Positions 10,211 through 21,850 of a stretch of DNA of 64,000 bases are shown here, in pieces (the first letter of the stretch is position 1; the number at the start of each line of letters is the position of its first letter). The DNA lies in NCBI GenBank assembly GCA_024734495.1, contig JALMQS010000326.1, positions 1 to 64,000 of the forward strand, given 5' to 3'. The notes below the pieces were generated by a model. The model did no database searches. It saw only the letters and a program-made list of their open reading frames with translations, and was not told the origin of the DNA. Source of the DNA: Forficula auricularia. Lineage: Eukaryota; Arthropoda; Insecta; Dermaptera; Forficulidae. Position numbers and translations under genes: made by a program.

Positions 10211-12275
10211 TAAACTGCAACGGATCGTTGCTAAACTTTATCCAAATTCATTTGAAATATTAATATGTTTGTTCCTTTATTATTAATCAGATATCACTTG
10301 CAATTTGTAGTTCATATTGACATTAATTCAAAAATAATTCTCATTTAATAGTTGAGGAATAACCATTCTACATTTGATTTTTGACATTTCGGTTATTATT
10401 GTAACCATTGCTGAAGACATGGAGGAATCGACTTAAAATCAAAAATAGCCATCGATTCTCATCTAATACTTGAGGAATAACAATTCTACATTAGGTTTTT
10501 GACGTTTCGATTATTATTGGTAACCATTGCTGAAGGCATGGAGGAATCGACTTAAAATCAAAAATAACGATCGATTCTTTCTGAATACTAAAGCGACTAA
10601 CCTGTATGCATTCACAGTATTCTTGATGTCAGAATCTCAAGCTTGAGTTGTTTACCAAAAAAGATTTTAGTCTTTTTGATTTTAAGTCTATTCTTCCACG
10701 TTTTCAGTAGAGGTTGCCATTAATAGTCAAAACATCAAAAATGGAATGCAATAAGGTTATTCCTCTAGTATTAGATAAGAATCGATCATTATTTTTGATT
10801 TTAAGTCGATTCCTCCATGTCTTCAGCAATGGTTACCAATAATAATCGAAATGTCAAAAACCTAATGTAGAATTGTTATTCCTCAAGTATTAGATGAGAA
10901 TCGATGGCTATTTTTGATTTTAAGTCGATTCCTCCATGTCTTCAGCAATGGTTACCAATAAAAACCGAAACGTCAAAAATCCAATATAGAATGGTTATTC
11001 CTCAAGTACTAGATGAGAATCAATCGCTATTTTTGATTTTAACTCGATTCTTCCATGTATTCAGCAATGGTTACCAATAAAAACCGAAACGTCAAAAATC
11101 CAATATAGAATGGTTATTCCTCAAGTATTTGATGAGAATCAATCGCTATTTTTGGTTTAAAGTCGATTCCTCTATGTCTTCAGCAATGGTCACCAATAAA
11201 AACCGAAACGTCAAAAATCCAATATAGAATGGTTATTCCTCAAGTATTTGATGAGAATCAATCGCTATTTTTGGTTTAAAGTCGATTCCTCTATGTCTTC
11301 AGAAATGGTCACCAATAAAAACCGAAACGTCAAAAATCCAATATAGAATGGTTATTCCTCAAGTACTAGATGAGAATCAATCGCTATTTTTGGTTTAAAG
11401 TCGATTCCTCTATGTCTTCAGCAATGGTCACCAATAAAAACCGAAACGTCAAAAATCCAATATAGAATGGTTATTCCTCAAGTATTTGATGAGAATCAAT
11501 CGCTATTTTTGGTTTAAAGTCGATTCATCTATGTCTTCTGCAAAGGTAAGGGATAAGAAAACAACGCAGTTGCTATGGTTACTTATAAAATTTCCTCCCA
11601 AATTTTTAGCATTTCACAGAGAGAAGCCTATCCATTCTTATTTAAGCAAGGCTAAATGAGCTATATTAAAAGGTTCAAATGAATAAATTTTAAAGAATTT
11701 AAAAAATTAAAAAAGTACTCTCTTACTCTAGAGTAAAGTACTTTAAAATATAATTTTACTAAAAACTTTATTTATCCTTTTTTGTGGTCCCCAAGGTACT
11801 TAATTAGGATATTAAATTTCATCAAAATTGGTTAAGTCATTTTCAAGATATTTAGAAAAAACTAAAAAAGTACTGAAATAAAGTACTAATGTTTGTGGGT
11901 CGATATGTACCAAAAACTAATCAGCGCTTCATTTTGTTCAAAGAATGCTAGGTTTTCAATTTCATTTCAATCGGTGCAACGGTGTGGAAAAAATCGTGGG
12001 CCAAAAAAACGATAACATACATACATCCATCCATCCATCCATACATCCATCCGCACGCACTAAATGAAAAAATCGCACTTTTTGGCCTCTCGACGAGACC
12101 CCATGTAATTTTTGGCAAAACCGTCACGTGCTAAAATTCAACCTAATTGAATACTACAATTTGTGACTTTAATTGAGTCCATGGGTTCCGTAGTCTTTAC
12201 CTGAGGACCCTTTGAAGCCACGCTTGCCCCGAGAGCGATTGCAATACTTTACCCATGCTTTGCATTGGATAAAGT
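10211..12275 (+). mobile_element. Helentron-like non-autonomous element with inverted satellite arrays
   Basis: Shares its left end (AAACTGCAACGGATCGTT, then ACTTTATCCA) and its right end with the element at 39648-40362. The right end is a hairpin, ACTTTACCCA-loop-TGGATAAAGT (12246-12275), whose second arm is the inverted repeat of ACTTTATCCA at the left end. A left subterminal sequence, its inverted copy at the right and a terminal hairpin are the hallmark of Helentron/DINE-type rolling-circle elements. Inside are two forward 119-bp satellite units, a spacer, about seven reverse units, a (CATC)n run near 12011-12057 and a tail (11555-12240). There is no coding capacity. Exact termini are not proven. 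Confidence 0.5.
10330..11550. repeat. 119-bp satellite, two forward and about seven reverse units
   Basis: Forward units lie at about 10330-10440 and 10441-10560. Reverse units begin with CGATTCCTCCATGTCTTCAG or close variants at 10807, 10926, 11044, 11164, 11283, 11402 and 11521, that is every 118-120 bases, with a diverged one before. Each unit read in the reverse-array sense contains GGTT-loop-AACC-GAAACGTC, discussed under the hammerhead motifs. The same satellite occurs at 39775-40270 and about 40605-40710. Confidence 0.85.
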
Positions 12276-12599
12276 AAAAAAATACGAGACTCGAGCGAAA
12301 TCTGAACCCTATCAATTTCACAATGAATTTTAACTAGGATAGTACTACTAGACTTATTTTAAAATTCACCAATCTTTTTCCGAATTGCTCAACAATTGTC
12401 TCGTCTTATATTTTTTGTACATCATCATTATTTTTTATTGTTTTTCGAGAGAGGTGATTTCTCTCTGTCAGTTTATTGCCTCATTCATATGAGAGACAAT
12501 ATTTGTAGTCCCACTTTATGACGAATTTACGAGTAACATCCGAGCTATAATTTCTAATAACTGCGCTTGAAGTAATACCAGAGATATTCATTTTTCTAT

Positions 12600-12700
12600 T
12601 GAATGAAAATAAATAAATAAATAAACTGATGTGGCCATCCATATTAATTTATCATACCCTTGCACCCTCTCTTATATTTAATAAAATAATTTAGAATTAT
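12600..12700 (+). repeat. Dispersed repeat, family shared with 38790-38890
   Basis: AAATAAACTGATGTGGCCATCC followed about 40 bases later by CTCTCTTATATTTAATA is also found, on the opposite strand, at 38790-38890. Family unknown. Confidence 0.6.
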
Positions 12701-12992
12701 TCACAAAAGAACCCCCCTCTTAATTTAGTGAAATAGATGTTATTTGTTTCTATTGTGACCACAAAGAAGTGTTGCTTGTTTTTAATTTTTTGTTACGCGG
12801 ATTTAGAGGAAATCATTCATTCTATTCTCTTAATGTTATCATTATAAATAAAATTATTTAATATACTAGAATAAATTTTCTTTTTGGAGAGGAATGGACT
12901 TGTAGAAATTTTAATTGAGAGGGAAAAAATTCTATTGATGACTTTGTTGAGAAAGGACAAATTTGAGCACTGCTGAAGGAGAGAAGAGGGAA

Positions 12993-13848
12993 CCCTAGTA
13001 ACACAATGTTTCAAACTATATAGTAACTATATAGCGCCTATATAGATTTCGAGAATCTATATTGGCACTATGTAGTTACTATATATGAAAGATATTAATT
13101 TGCCGATGGTAATAGATTCAAATTTACTAGAAAATCATAGATCAAAGATGGTGTCATCTATTAATTCCGATGGAGTGGAATATTTTTAATTATATGTCAG
13201 AGGGGTTGTTTTTCACCCCTCGGGAATCGAACCACGAGTGCCAGTAACAGCAATCCGGGCCACCTGGCTCACCTGCGGGATACGAACCTCTCTGACATAT
13301 GCAAACGCGTAAAATATTTTACTCAAAGATTGTTATCTTAATTTGTAAAATTTCGCGATATAGTGATTCTAAATTTAAACATATAGCCATGCCATATAAT
13401 TTAAATAAAGGTGGTTGAGTGTTTCGAATTTTGAAGAAATTCCAAAATTCGAGCAATGGAATGACTTTTCCTAATTTAATATGAAAGATATTAATTAGGA
13501 AAAGTCATTCCGTGGCCTATCGAAGTGCAATTTCTTCAAAATTCGAACACTCAACCACCTTATTTAAATTATATGGCATGGTATATGTTTAAATTTAGAA
13601 TCACTATATCGCGAAATTTTACAAATTAAGATAACAATCTTTGAGTAAAATATTTTACGCGTTTGCATATGTCAGAGAGGTTCGTATCCACTAGATGGAT
13701 TGCGATGTTGTTACTATCGATTCGATTCGAGAAGAACAACCTCTTGTATATAATTAAATATATCCACTCCATCGAAATTAATAGATGACACCATCTTGAT
13801 CTATGATTTTCTAGTTACTATATAGTTTGAAACATTGTGCTACTAGGG
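12993..13848. mobile_element. Palindromic (foldback) element with a tRNA-like insert
   Basis: The ends are inverted repeats: CCCTAGTAACACAATGTTTC at 12993 and its near complement ending at 13848. Both arms continue inward for several hundred bases and meet near 13480. The left arm contains a tRNA-like segment (13195-13310) bounded by TATGTCAGAGGGGTT and AACCTCTCTGACATA, with CGGGAATCGAACCACGAG as an inverted B box; the right arm keeps only its edges (about 13665-13745). No transposase and no clear target duplication. A 65-codon minus-strand frame across the left tip is not coding. Confidence 0.7.
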
Positions 13849-13883
13849 AAGTATCTTATATGTTTCCCTCATTGACCCCTTTT

Positions 13884-13925
13884 AAACCCTGAAGAAGGAA
13901 AGAAAATTCTCCGAAACGTCGGTTT
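13884..13925 (+). ncRNA. Hammerhead-ribozyme-like motif, most complete copy
   Basis: In order: AAACC (13884-13888), CTGAAGA (13889-13895), a GG...CC stem-loop (13896-13912), GAAAC (13913-13917), GTC (13918-13920) and GGTTT (13921-13925). AAACC and GGTTT pair as helix I. CTGANGA and GAAA are the invariant hammerhead core, and GUC is the preferred cleavage triplet. Helix III would be the two-base-pair minimal form, A-C/G-U, without a loop. One extra A separates the core from stem II, and stem II is imperfect, so activity is uncertain. A CCAATAAATC follows about 30 bases later. Confidence 0.45.
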
Positions 13926-16113
13926 TTGAGTGGGAAAAAATGACTGTCCAATAAATCTATTTTTTTCAAGACCGGGTGTAGAAGTTAAATTTCTATGACA
14001 TCAAAGTAGGGATAGAAATGTTACATTATTTCCTACGGGAGCTAATATACATTATTTCCGTGGGAAATAATTATGTTAATACAAATGAAAAGCAAAATTT
14101 TAAAGTTACTTATTTATTTATATTAATTACAATCATTAAAAGTCATTTTTGGCAGTAAATTTCTTCATTCGCCAGCTCACTAGAGCTCACTTCTTCTTTT
14201 TCACCCAAGTTTCTTGACCTTGCTGTATCATTTATTGGTCAAACTATAATTTAATTTGTATGTGAAAAATTAATGTGTCATTATTTTATTTGAATATTCG
14301 TTTTAAATATGAGGCAGTGAAAAAAATAATATATACACCTCAGTAGAGAATGCTATTTATTTATTTTGAAGCTTCGCCCTCTGGCTTAAAATTGCACCTC
14401 GAGAAAAATAATGCATTTCTCTCCCTTGATGTATAATATACTATTATTCGAGAGAATTTTTTTCATTATCCTCGGGCTGCCTTCCTTCACTTTTCAATTA
14501 ACATTATTTAATATTAAAATTGTTATAATTACAAAAAGAAAACATCAAGGAAAGCTTAATTTATAATTTTTTAATTAAAAAAAAGGAATAAAAATGGCAA
14601 TATCAATGTTTATAATATAACTTTATTAGATAAATTTTAATAAGCTATAAAAATGATACTAAAATAAAAAAGAAGTAAGATATATCAAAAATGCCAAAAT
14701 TTATGATCAAAGTATAGTTTAAAAGGCAACCATCGAATTTCCTCTGTGATATCATGTTGCAATAATTTAACGTAGGTGGTTTTATTTTTACAACAATTTA
14801 TCTGAAGATCGATCGTGGAAGGGACGAGCGGCTACCGGGGGAATGGCTTCGCTTGTTTTCATCTGGCGGAAGTCAATCTCTCCCGTGTGACTTGATTCTG
14901 CTTTTTCATCCCTTAAAAAACCTCCCTTTACTCCCCCATTCTACAGGGATATAAGAAATGAATGGGTTTGTTATTCGCCCATATTCATCTCAACGAGCGG
15001 GTCTAGAATGAAAAGAACAGTTAATTAAAGTGAAAACATGGAAGGATTAAATTCATCTCTTTTAACTCATCCGCCTTTATTAGTAAATATTATGATAATT
15101 ACTAGATTAAAAAAAAATGGAGAATATAAATTACATTATTTTAACGAGTGAAAATAGGAATTTCACTAGCTATTTAAATAATGGAATTCCCTTAACATCT
15201 AATATATTATTATATGTTAAAGCAGTCGTTCTTAACCATTTTAAGCCGTCACCCAAATTAGAGAAATATGTTCATGTCACGACCTAAAGCATAAACTCAT
15301 ATAATTTTTTTTTACCAATTAAGGGGGTTCGTGACTGTTTATCATTTTTATAAGAAAATTCTCAAATTTTTACCATCGAATCATTGATGTATTAAATATT
15401 TATTCCCGAAATTTGAAGTTGATCGTCTGTCTCATTACCGAGAAATAAATTATTGAAAATTGTCCTTTTAACATGGAAGTAAATCGACCGATCTATTAAA
15501 AGGGCTATAACTTCTATACAAATTATACCATTTTCAACAAATTTATATAGATCAATAATTCAACTTTTATAAATTGAATGATACATTTTTAAATAGATTT
15601 GACTGACTAGTTAATTAGTTATTCATAAATGTAAAAACAAAAAGTTATTTGCAGCCAACAGAAAATAATAAAAGCACTAGTGTAGAATTCCATATCTATT
15701 TCTTGAAATAGTTTGTGTTAAATAAATGTTTTTATAATGAGAAAAAATTTATGTCAATATTCTTTTTATTAATATTATCAAAATAAAGATTTGTATTCGA
15801 AATTAACCTCATTATTAACAATTTTTTTTTATTATAAAATTTAGTAGGCAGAAGTTGTCACTTTGCAGAAATACAAAAGATTTTTTCGTAGATCAAGCAG
15901 ATTGAGCTGCTGTCCGGAACCTCCTTAAGATAAACAAAGGAACTTTTCGATCGAAGGAAAATTTTATGAAAAAATAATTTTTTACTTTTAATAGTATTAA
16001 ATTAAATTATTAAAAAGGGCTCGAATATAATGATCTCTCTTCCTTTAGAGCTAGGCATTGATTACCAGGATGCAAATTTCCAGTTCAGACCTGTTTTAGA
16101 GATTAATTTCTTA
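13926..16113. other. AT-rich stretch, mostly unrecognised
   Basis: No credible ORF. At 15225 the sequence CAGTCGTTCTTAACCATTTT resembles the left tip of a hAT element (compare 41650-41698), followed by GTCACGACCTAAAG. No matching right end was found. The rest holds nothing I recognise. Confidence 0.5.
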
Positions 16114-16171
16114 GATTAAAAATTCAGTTTATTGTACAAAGTTTTTTTATTGAAGCTCTTCTTCAATTTTC

Positions 16172-16208
16172 GTACAACGTTTCGTCTCTCTCGAGACCCT
16201 TTCAAGCA
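16172..16208 (-). ncRNA. Hammerhead-like motif, GTAC family, left copy
   Basis: On the minus strand: GTGC, then TTGAAAG (degenerate core), a GTCTC/GAGAC stem, GAAAC, GTT and GTAC. GTGC and GTAC can pair (one G-U) as helix I. The core has lost C3 and G8, so it is probably inactive. Confidence 0.3.
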
Positions 16209-16369
16209 CTCAATTGGTTAGAACAACATTGGTTGAATGTTTATATCTATGACCTGTCAAATACATCTATACTTATATTGTTTTATGGTATCAATCTAGA
16301 AAGAAAAAATTCTACTATGTCTCAGTTATTTTTATCTTTATTTCAACCAATGTTGTTCTAACCAATTGA

Positions 16370-16407
16370 GTACTTGAAAAAGTCTCGAGAGAGACGAAAC
16401 GTTGTAC
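16370..16407 (+). ncRNA. Hammerhead-like motif, GTAC family, right copy
   Basis: GTAC (16370-16373), TTGAAAA, stem-loop GTCTC-GAGA-GAGAC, GAAAC (16396-16400), GTT, GTAC (16404-16407). Stem II is a perfect 5-bp hairpin and the flanking GTAC pair forms helix I. The core is degenerate (TTGAAAA for CTGANGA). Confidence 0.33.
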
Positions 16408-16465
16408 AAAAATTGAAGAAGAGCTTCAATAAAAAAACTTAGTCCAATAAACTGAATTTTTAATC

Positions 16466-17691
16466 TACTAATTATAATGGACATTAATCAACATAATTTA
16501 TTAATTTCTTAATTTCTATTATTCTAGGAACGATCTTTTTTACTTTAAGTAAGAAAATATTAAATTGAAATTATTAATTCACGAAAACTGCAAACAGTCT
16601 ACCGAGTCTTGAAAAAGTTTCACTTTTTCCTCCAATTATTGTAAATTATTTTTTCTAGAGTGAATAAAATATATAGGTATAGGTATTCATCATATCTTCG
16701 TAAAAAGCTATGAAACCTAATAATCATAGTCATACATTATTATACTAATTATATTATTGCATTTTTATGTAGAAATAATTACATAAAAGTTTTTTTTATT
16801 TTCTCAAAAACAGCTCTAACAATTTTTTTTAAATCGGTGTACTTATCAAGTGTCATAAGTTATTAGTCGTGTATAAATTTTAATCCAATTCAAATAAAGG
16901 AAGAGAGTGTAAATTAGGAGTGCTAAAAATAAATATTTTAATCGTTCATATCTCGTCTACGGTAAGTCGCAGAGCTTAAGCTATTTAGAGGCTAGAAGAA
17001 GTACCTCAAGATTTTGGCTAAAATCGAAGAATCGGAAGAATATTCTAACCTTGAAGATTTCTGATATTTTACAATTCGTTTTTTTCGTTTTTTTCAAAAC
17101 GGCTTGGGGGAAATCTAAATTGAACTAATTTGAAAGAAGGAAATTGCTATGGTGATTTCAAATAAGGGAGAATCTAATGTGAAAGTTGTGTGGTGCTCAA
17201 ACCTGTTGATTTCATTTCTTGTTAAGGTCTTTGGTGCTCTCAAAGATTTTTCTCGGTAATGTAGTCAGACATTTGGTGTTAAATTAAATTTTTTTTTCTC
17301 TACAATTATAAAATTTCAAACCAAACCAATGCTTTGAATCAAATGGCTTTTTTTTAAATTGGCATTTTTTATTTTACTATTATTTTGTATTGGCACCAAA
17401 TTTTACTAAAATATCCAGATTAAAATTATTCAATTCTGGCTGCAAATAAAATTCGACCTTTTTTCCTGAATTCAAAGTCTAAATAATATTAATATAATTC
17501 TTTTAAATAAAGCCGGTACTTCATAAGGAATTGTCCATGAAAGTTGTCCGCCTGTATCTATGCAACCAAAAGACGCCTCTGGATCGAACTAGCCTATCAT
17601 ACAGGCGTCCTTGTTAAATGAATGTTTTTTAAAATATTTAAAATTTGACGGCCATCTCCCATTAGCTCATTTTCTAATTAGCAGTGGCAGT
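16466..17691. other. No gene recognised
   Basis: AT-rich, stops in all frames. 17546-17605 has a short inverted pair (CCGCCTGTAT / ATACAGGCG) of unknown meaning. Confidence 0.5.
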
Positions 17692-18998
17692 ACCGGGGGT
17701 GAGTTGGGCGAGCGTCCTACCTGAATTCTTCTCTCCCAACCACTCGCCCAACCTGATAAATTGAGTATTTAAGCCAAAAATGTTGATAAACCGAGTTTAT
17801 ATAATTTTTATAAAAAAAAAATAAAACCGACTTCAAAAAACTTAAATGCAACAAATAAAATAATAATAACTTAAAAATAAAATAAAATCCACTAAAAGGT
17901 ATAAAATAATAATCTTATTTAGTTACAACTAAACGACGAAATATTAACATGAAATTACTTTTTGAATTCAGTGCCAAACAAACTATATCTATAAGCGAGC
18001 GTACCCGCCAAACGTACTAAGTAAGATCCGTCAAGTACCATTCATAAAATGTATATGTTTGGCACCGACTTCAAAAAGTAATTTGATGTTAATATTTCGT
18101 CGTTTAGTTGTAAGTAAATAAGATAATTATTTTATACCTTTTCGTGAATTTTATTTTATTTTTAAGTTATTATTATTTTATTTGTTGCATTTAAGTTTTT
18201 TGAAGTCGGTTTTATTTTTTTGTTATAAACATTATTTTCATTTTTCTCTTTTTAGTGATGTTATTAATAGTGACTTAATATAATACCTTGCATGCATCTC
18301 GTAAGAGAGGCGAATGAATCAGAAAATTATGATAAAATTCAATTCATAAATATAGAAATTCTCTCGAAACGTTTGCGGGTTTTAAATTAATGTTTTAAGA
18401 TTTTTTTATAAAAGATTTTATTTATCATAATTTCGATTATTTGCTCATAAGAATTGGAGATTTACGTTATTTCGTCGTTGATCATATCATCAGAACTTGA
18501 CCAAATTACTATGGCACCATCCCTAAGATACCCCCTTATAAAAAAGAATCATCGAAATAGGTTCATAAACAAAGAAGTTAGGCCTGAACAAACCTGACGA
18601 AAAAGGTCTAATACCAATGAAAAAAACGGAACCAATCGGAAGCTAGACTGAACCCAGTGCAAAAAAAATCATCAAAATTTGTTCACAATTGGCGGAGATA
18701 TGAGGTAACATAGACACACAAAAAAAAAAAATTCAGTCGAATAGAGAACCTCCTCCTTTTTTGAAGTCGGTTAAAAATAAAGAGAAGATAAACCACCGCT
18801 TTCAATATTATAGACTTTATATAATAAAAATATATTAATAATTATACATTTTAAGTACCTTAGTTATCAATAAAAAAAAATATCTAAATTATTCAAAAAT
18901 CTGAAGTATCCGAAATAATCCACATTTTTGCTGCCCACCTAAATAAATTTTTCGCCGTGTGTCGTCCAACCGAAAAGAAAAAGCTGGCACCGCCACTG
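17692..18998. mobile_element. hAT-like composite with CAGTGGC termini
   Basis: Starts CAGTGGCAGTACCGGGGG and ends GCTGGCACCGCCACTG, inverted hAT-type tips. The 8 bases on each side do not match, so target duplication is not shown. Contents: a fragment with TGGGCGAGTGG (minus strand, 17700-17760), related to the SINE at 41165-41285; a foldback (17815-18230); and a repeat (about 18490-18780) ending CCTCCTCCTTTTTTGAAGTC. No transposase seen. Confidence 0.45.
17815..18230. repeat. Foldback repeat with AAAACCGACTTC tips
   Basis: The left arm from AAAACCGACTTCAAAAAA is complementary to the right arm ending TTTTTTGAAGTCGGTTTT, each about 170 bases, with the TAACATGAAATTACTTTTTG / AAAAAGTAATTTGATGTTA blocks inside. 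The same tip recurs at about 18755-18775. Confidence 0.7.
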
Positions 18999-19624
18999 TT
19001 CAAGTACCTAGCAATTATTAATCAGAATTTTAAAGAAAAATGAACATGAACCATATTATAGATTTTAAATAAAGTTATTTTATTAATAGAAATGATAATA
19101 ATTAATAACTGTACAGTGTACAGCGTACATACTAGAAAAAGAAAACTTTAAACATATTTTATACCTCTATTATGTTTGGAGGTTTTCCAATTAACGGCAT
19201 GCGTGTGGTATTTATACCACAATTTTCAATATTTTATTGGAAAATCTTTTCAAATAGTTTTTCCGAACTTTAGAAACAATTTATTGTTCAAATATTTTTC
19301 TAACTATTTATGAAAAATATATTTTCATATATATTGTATATTTTTTCCCCGAAAATATATATTTGATTTTTTTTCCTTTTATCCGAGTGCTTCATCTTCA
19401 TGACATCTTCTCAACTCAGCCTTTGTATTGTAATAAAAAGAAATCCAAGACAAGTCTTTTCAACTTTTTTCCAAACTCTTTTTCTCCCTTTGAACCCCTT
19501 TAATAGGATTATTTATCGTAGTAAATCAGTTTTGTTCATTTTAGAATCCGAAGGCTTAAATATGCCGTAAAAAATAGTTTTTTCTTTAGGAAAATTAAAA
19601 AAAATAATAAAAATAAATTATATT
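18999..19624. other. No gene recognised
   Basis: AT-rich DNA, no ORF or repeat recognised. Confidence 0.5.
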
Positions 19625-19747
19625 ATATATTAAGACTTATAACGAGGTGCTTGAAGCCCAATGAACTGGTTTTCGGTTCAGGAAAAAAATTTGATACCTT
19701 TTTCTTTTGGAAAAATATATATATTCTTTATTATTTCTTTAGATGTT

Positions 19748-19786
19748 GAGACATGTTTCGGTTCGACTCAAAACCATCTTCAGTCT
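19748..19786 (-). ncRNA. Hammerhead-like motif, GAAACATGTC family, left copy
   Basis: Minus strand: CTGAAGA, then a T, a GGTT...AACC stem, GAAAC, AT, GTC. The layout GAAAC-AT-GTC is a minimal helix III followed by a GUC triplet. Helix I pairs over only about two bases. Confidence 0.38.
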
Positions 19787-20696
19787 GCAAATGAAAATAT
19801 AATAATATTTTAATTTATTAGTTTATTTTATTGTATATTGTATTTTATTTTATTGTATATTGAGAATAATACTGATTGAGCTGTTATTAACTTATGTTTT
19901 CTCGCATTAATGAGAGAAGAAATATATAGTACATTTTAAAAGAAAGCACTCAATATGAGTGAATGCAATGTTATATTTGTGAATCAAAACCAAACACATA
20001 TATATTTTATACTTTGCAATTTGCCATTTTATATAAGGAGTTTGACAAGAGACAATCAGATTTCTGATTGATTCTGATGTTTGGTGGGCGAGGTTGGTAT
20101 TGGCAACCTTATTATCAATGAATTTATATATCAATGAGAATTGTTTCGACCGCGCTTATTTGAAAAAGATATTTTTGCTAATGTAGCTAAGTGGATCACA
20201 TCTTTTTTCTCTCTTGGTCCAGACTTAAGACTCCACAGATTTCAATAGCATAATCCGCAGTGGTCTCGTGATAAAATATCTTTTTCAAATAAGCGCGGTC
20301 GAAACAATTCTCATTGATATATAAATTTATTTAAAATCATTATTTCAAGTTAGAAATATATAAGTTCAAATATTATTTTCACTCAATATTTGACAAAAAT
20401 TCTCTACAGTTGATTCGTGATCGAATCAAATGTAGAAAACATTCCGTTTATTATCAATGAATTGTGTTGTATTGAATTTATTGTAACCTCGAAGGACAAT
20501 GTTTTGTTTGCAGTTTTTGTGGAGAGAGATTAGCAAATTTGGAGTTTTTCTTGTATGGGCAATTTGTTTGTCTAGGTGCCATGTGTTTCTCTATTTTGTA
20601 AATTTTATATACATGCTTGAATTTGGGATTACCATTCATTTGAGATGTTTAAGAAATGTTAATATTTGACACCATGTCTACTCACTTTCATTTGCA

Positions 20697-20735
20697 GACT
20701 GAAGATGGTTTTGAGTCGAAACCGAAACATGTCTC
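20697..20735 (+). ncRNA. Hammerhead-like motif, GAAACATGTC family, right copy
   Basis: CTGAAGA (20699-20705), T, GGTTT-loop-AAACC, GAAAC (20724-20728), AT, GTC (20731-20733). Stem II is a perfect 5-bp hairpin; the left copy has a shorter stem in which one A is missing. One extra T separates core and stem II. Confidence 0.4.
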
Positions 20736-20858
20736 AAGATCTAAAGAAATAATAAAGAATATATATATTTTTCCAAAAGAAAAAGGTATAAAAATTTTTT
20801 CCTGAACCGAAAACCAGTTCATTGGGCTTCAAGCATCTCGTTATAAGTCTTAATATAT

Positions 20859-21514
20859 TGATTGCCATTCAAGCATTGAAATCGATTAAAAAATAAATTA
20901 AATTATCCTGAAAATGTGTGTCCCCCTTGAAACTTGAAATGAAACAACATGTTTTTAGAGATGGTTTGATTCGTCCTTCTACAGTCAAACTGCTGGATTT
21001 ACAGTATTCGACTGTTAGCTCAATCATCTAAGTGTTAGATATTTGAATTACAAGCTTAAGTTAGAGCCGAAGATGACCATTTCATTTATTCTTTCTAGGG
21101 CAATAGATTTACAATTAAAAGCATTAGAACAGAGATGGGGCATTAATAACTAAAAAACAAACATTCAAGAACTAACGATAAATTCCCAGATCATTATGTT
21201 TGTATACTTTCAACTTAACAAGTATTTTAGTACTTTTCAGATATATTTCGGACAATCGGCTAGAAAATCCGTTGGGAAATCACTTAAAAATTTTCATTTA
21301 TTTTATTTTTTGCCTATTAGAGTTTATGAACCGTAGAGAAAAATTATTTTCATGCATGATTTTTTTGCCTTGGGTCGATCTCTATTTGGGCGAATTCCAA
21401 TACACACGATAACTTAAGTATGGAAAATAGTAGAGTTCGTCCTGAGGCCAAAATGCTTATATTATCAAAACAAAGGGTTCTGATTAGGTTTTGGACTTTC
21501 TAATCTAACAGCTT
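20859..21514. other. No gene recognised
   Basis: AT-rich; a 70-codon frame at 21200-21412 has no recognisable domain and lies among repeats. Confidence 0.5.
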
Positions 21515-21850
21515 CCATATAAAAGACAAATACCGATATTAGTAGCTTTGTGAAATGACTATACAAATTCAAGAGAAATTGTCTACTACGTAATAGATCT
21601 GAGATGTTATGGATGAATTTTATTATGTCAGAAGGGTGGTTTTATTCCTTCGGAAATCGAACCCGTATGCCAAAATAATGCAATCCGGGTACTTGGCTTG
21701 ACATCCGAGGTGAACTCCATCCGAAACAACCCTTAACCCTTTTGACTTAATAAAAATAATCCATAACATCTCGAATCTGGTAGTAGACTATCTATTTTGA
21801 ATATCTATAGTAATTTCTTAAAGCTACTAATATCGGTTTTTTCTTTTATG
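21515..21850. mobile_element. Palindromic element with a tRNA-like apex
   Basis: The arms (CATATAAAAGACAAATACCG ... and its complement ending at 21850) enclose a tRNA-like segment at 21628-21745, bounded by TATGTCAGAAGGGTGG and its degraded complement. The segment contains GGAAATCGAACCC, an inverted B box. Confidence 0.6.

Larger units (their letters stand above)
16114..16465. mobile_element. Palindromic element with two outward hammerhead-like motifs
   Basis: The left arm from GATTAAAAATTCAGTTTATT (16114) is the complement of the right arm ending at 16465. Each arm carries the same motif: on the minus strand at 16172-16208 and on the plus strand at 16370-16407. The centre (16220-16345) is AT-rich without an ORF. 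Confidence 0.65.
19625..20858. mobile_element. 1.2-kb palindromic element with two outward hammerhead-like motifs
   Basis: The left arm (19625-19795: TATTAAGACTTATAACGAG ... TCAGTCTGCAAATGAAA) is complementary to the right arm (20689-20858). A second inverted pair lies inside (20120-20175 and 20273-20328, containing AATTGTTTCGACCGCGCTT). Each outer arm carries a hammerhead-like motif reading outward. A 75-codon minus-strand frame at 19907-20134 looks random. Confidence 0.7.

Noticed and set aside
10330..11550. CRISPR-like array
   Set aside because: Units are contiguous 119-bp satellite repeats without unique spacers, in a eukaryotic context.
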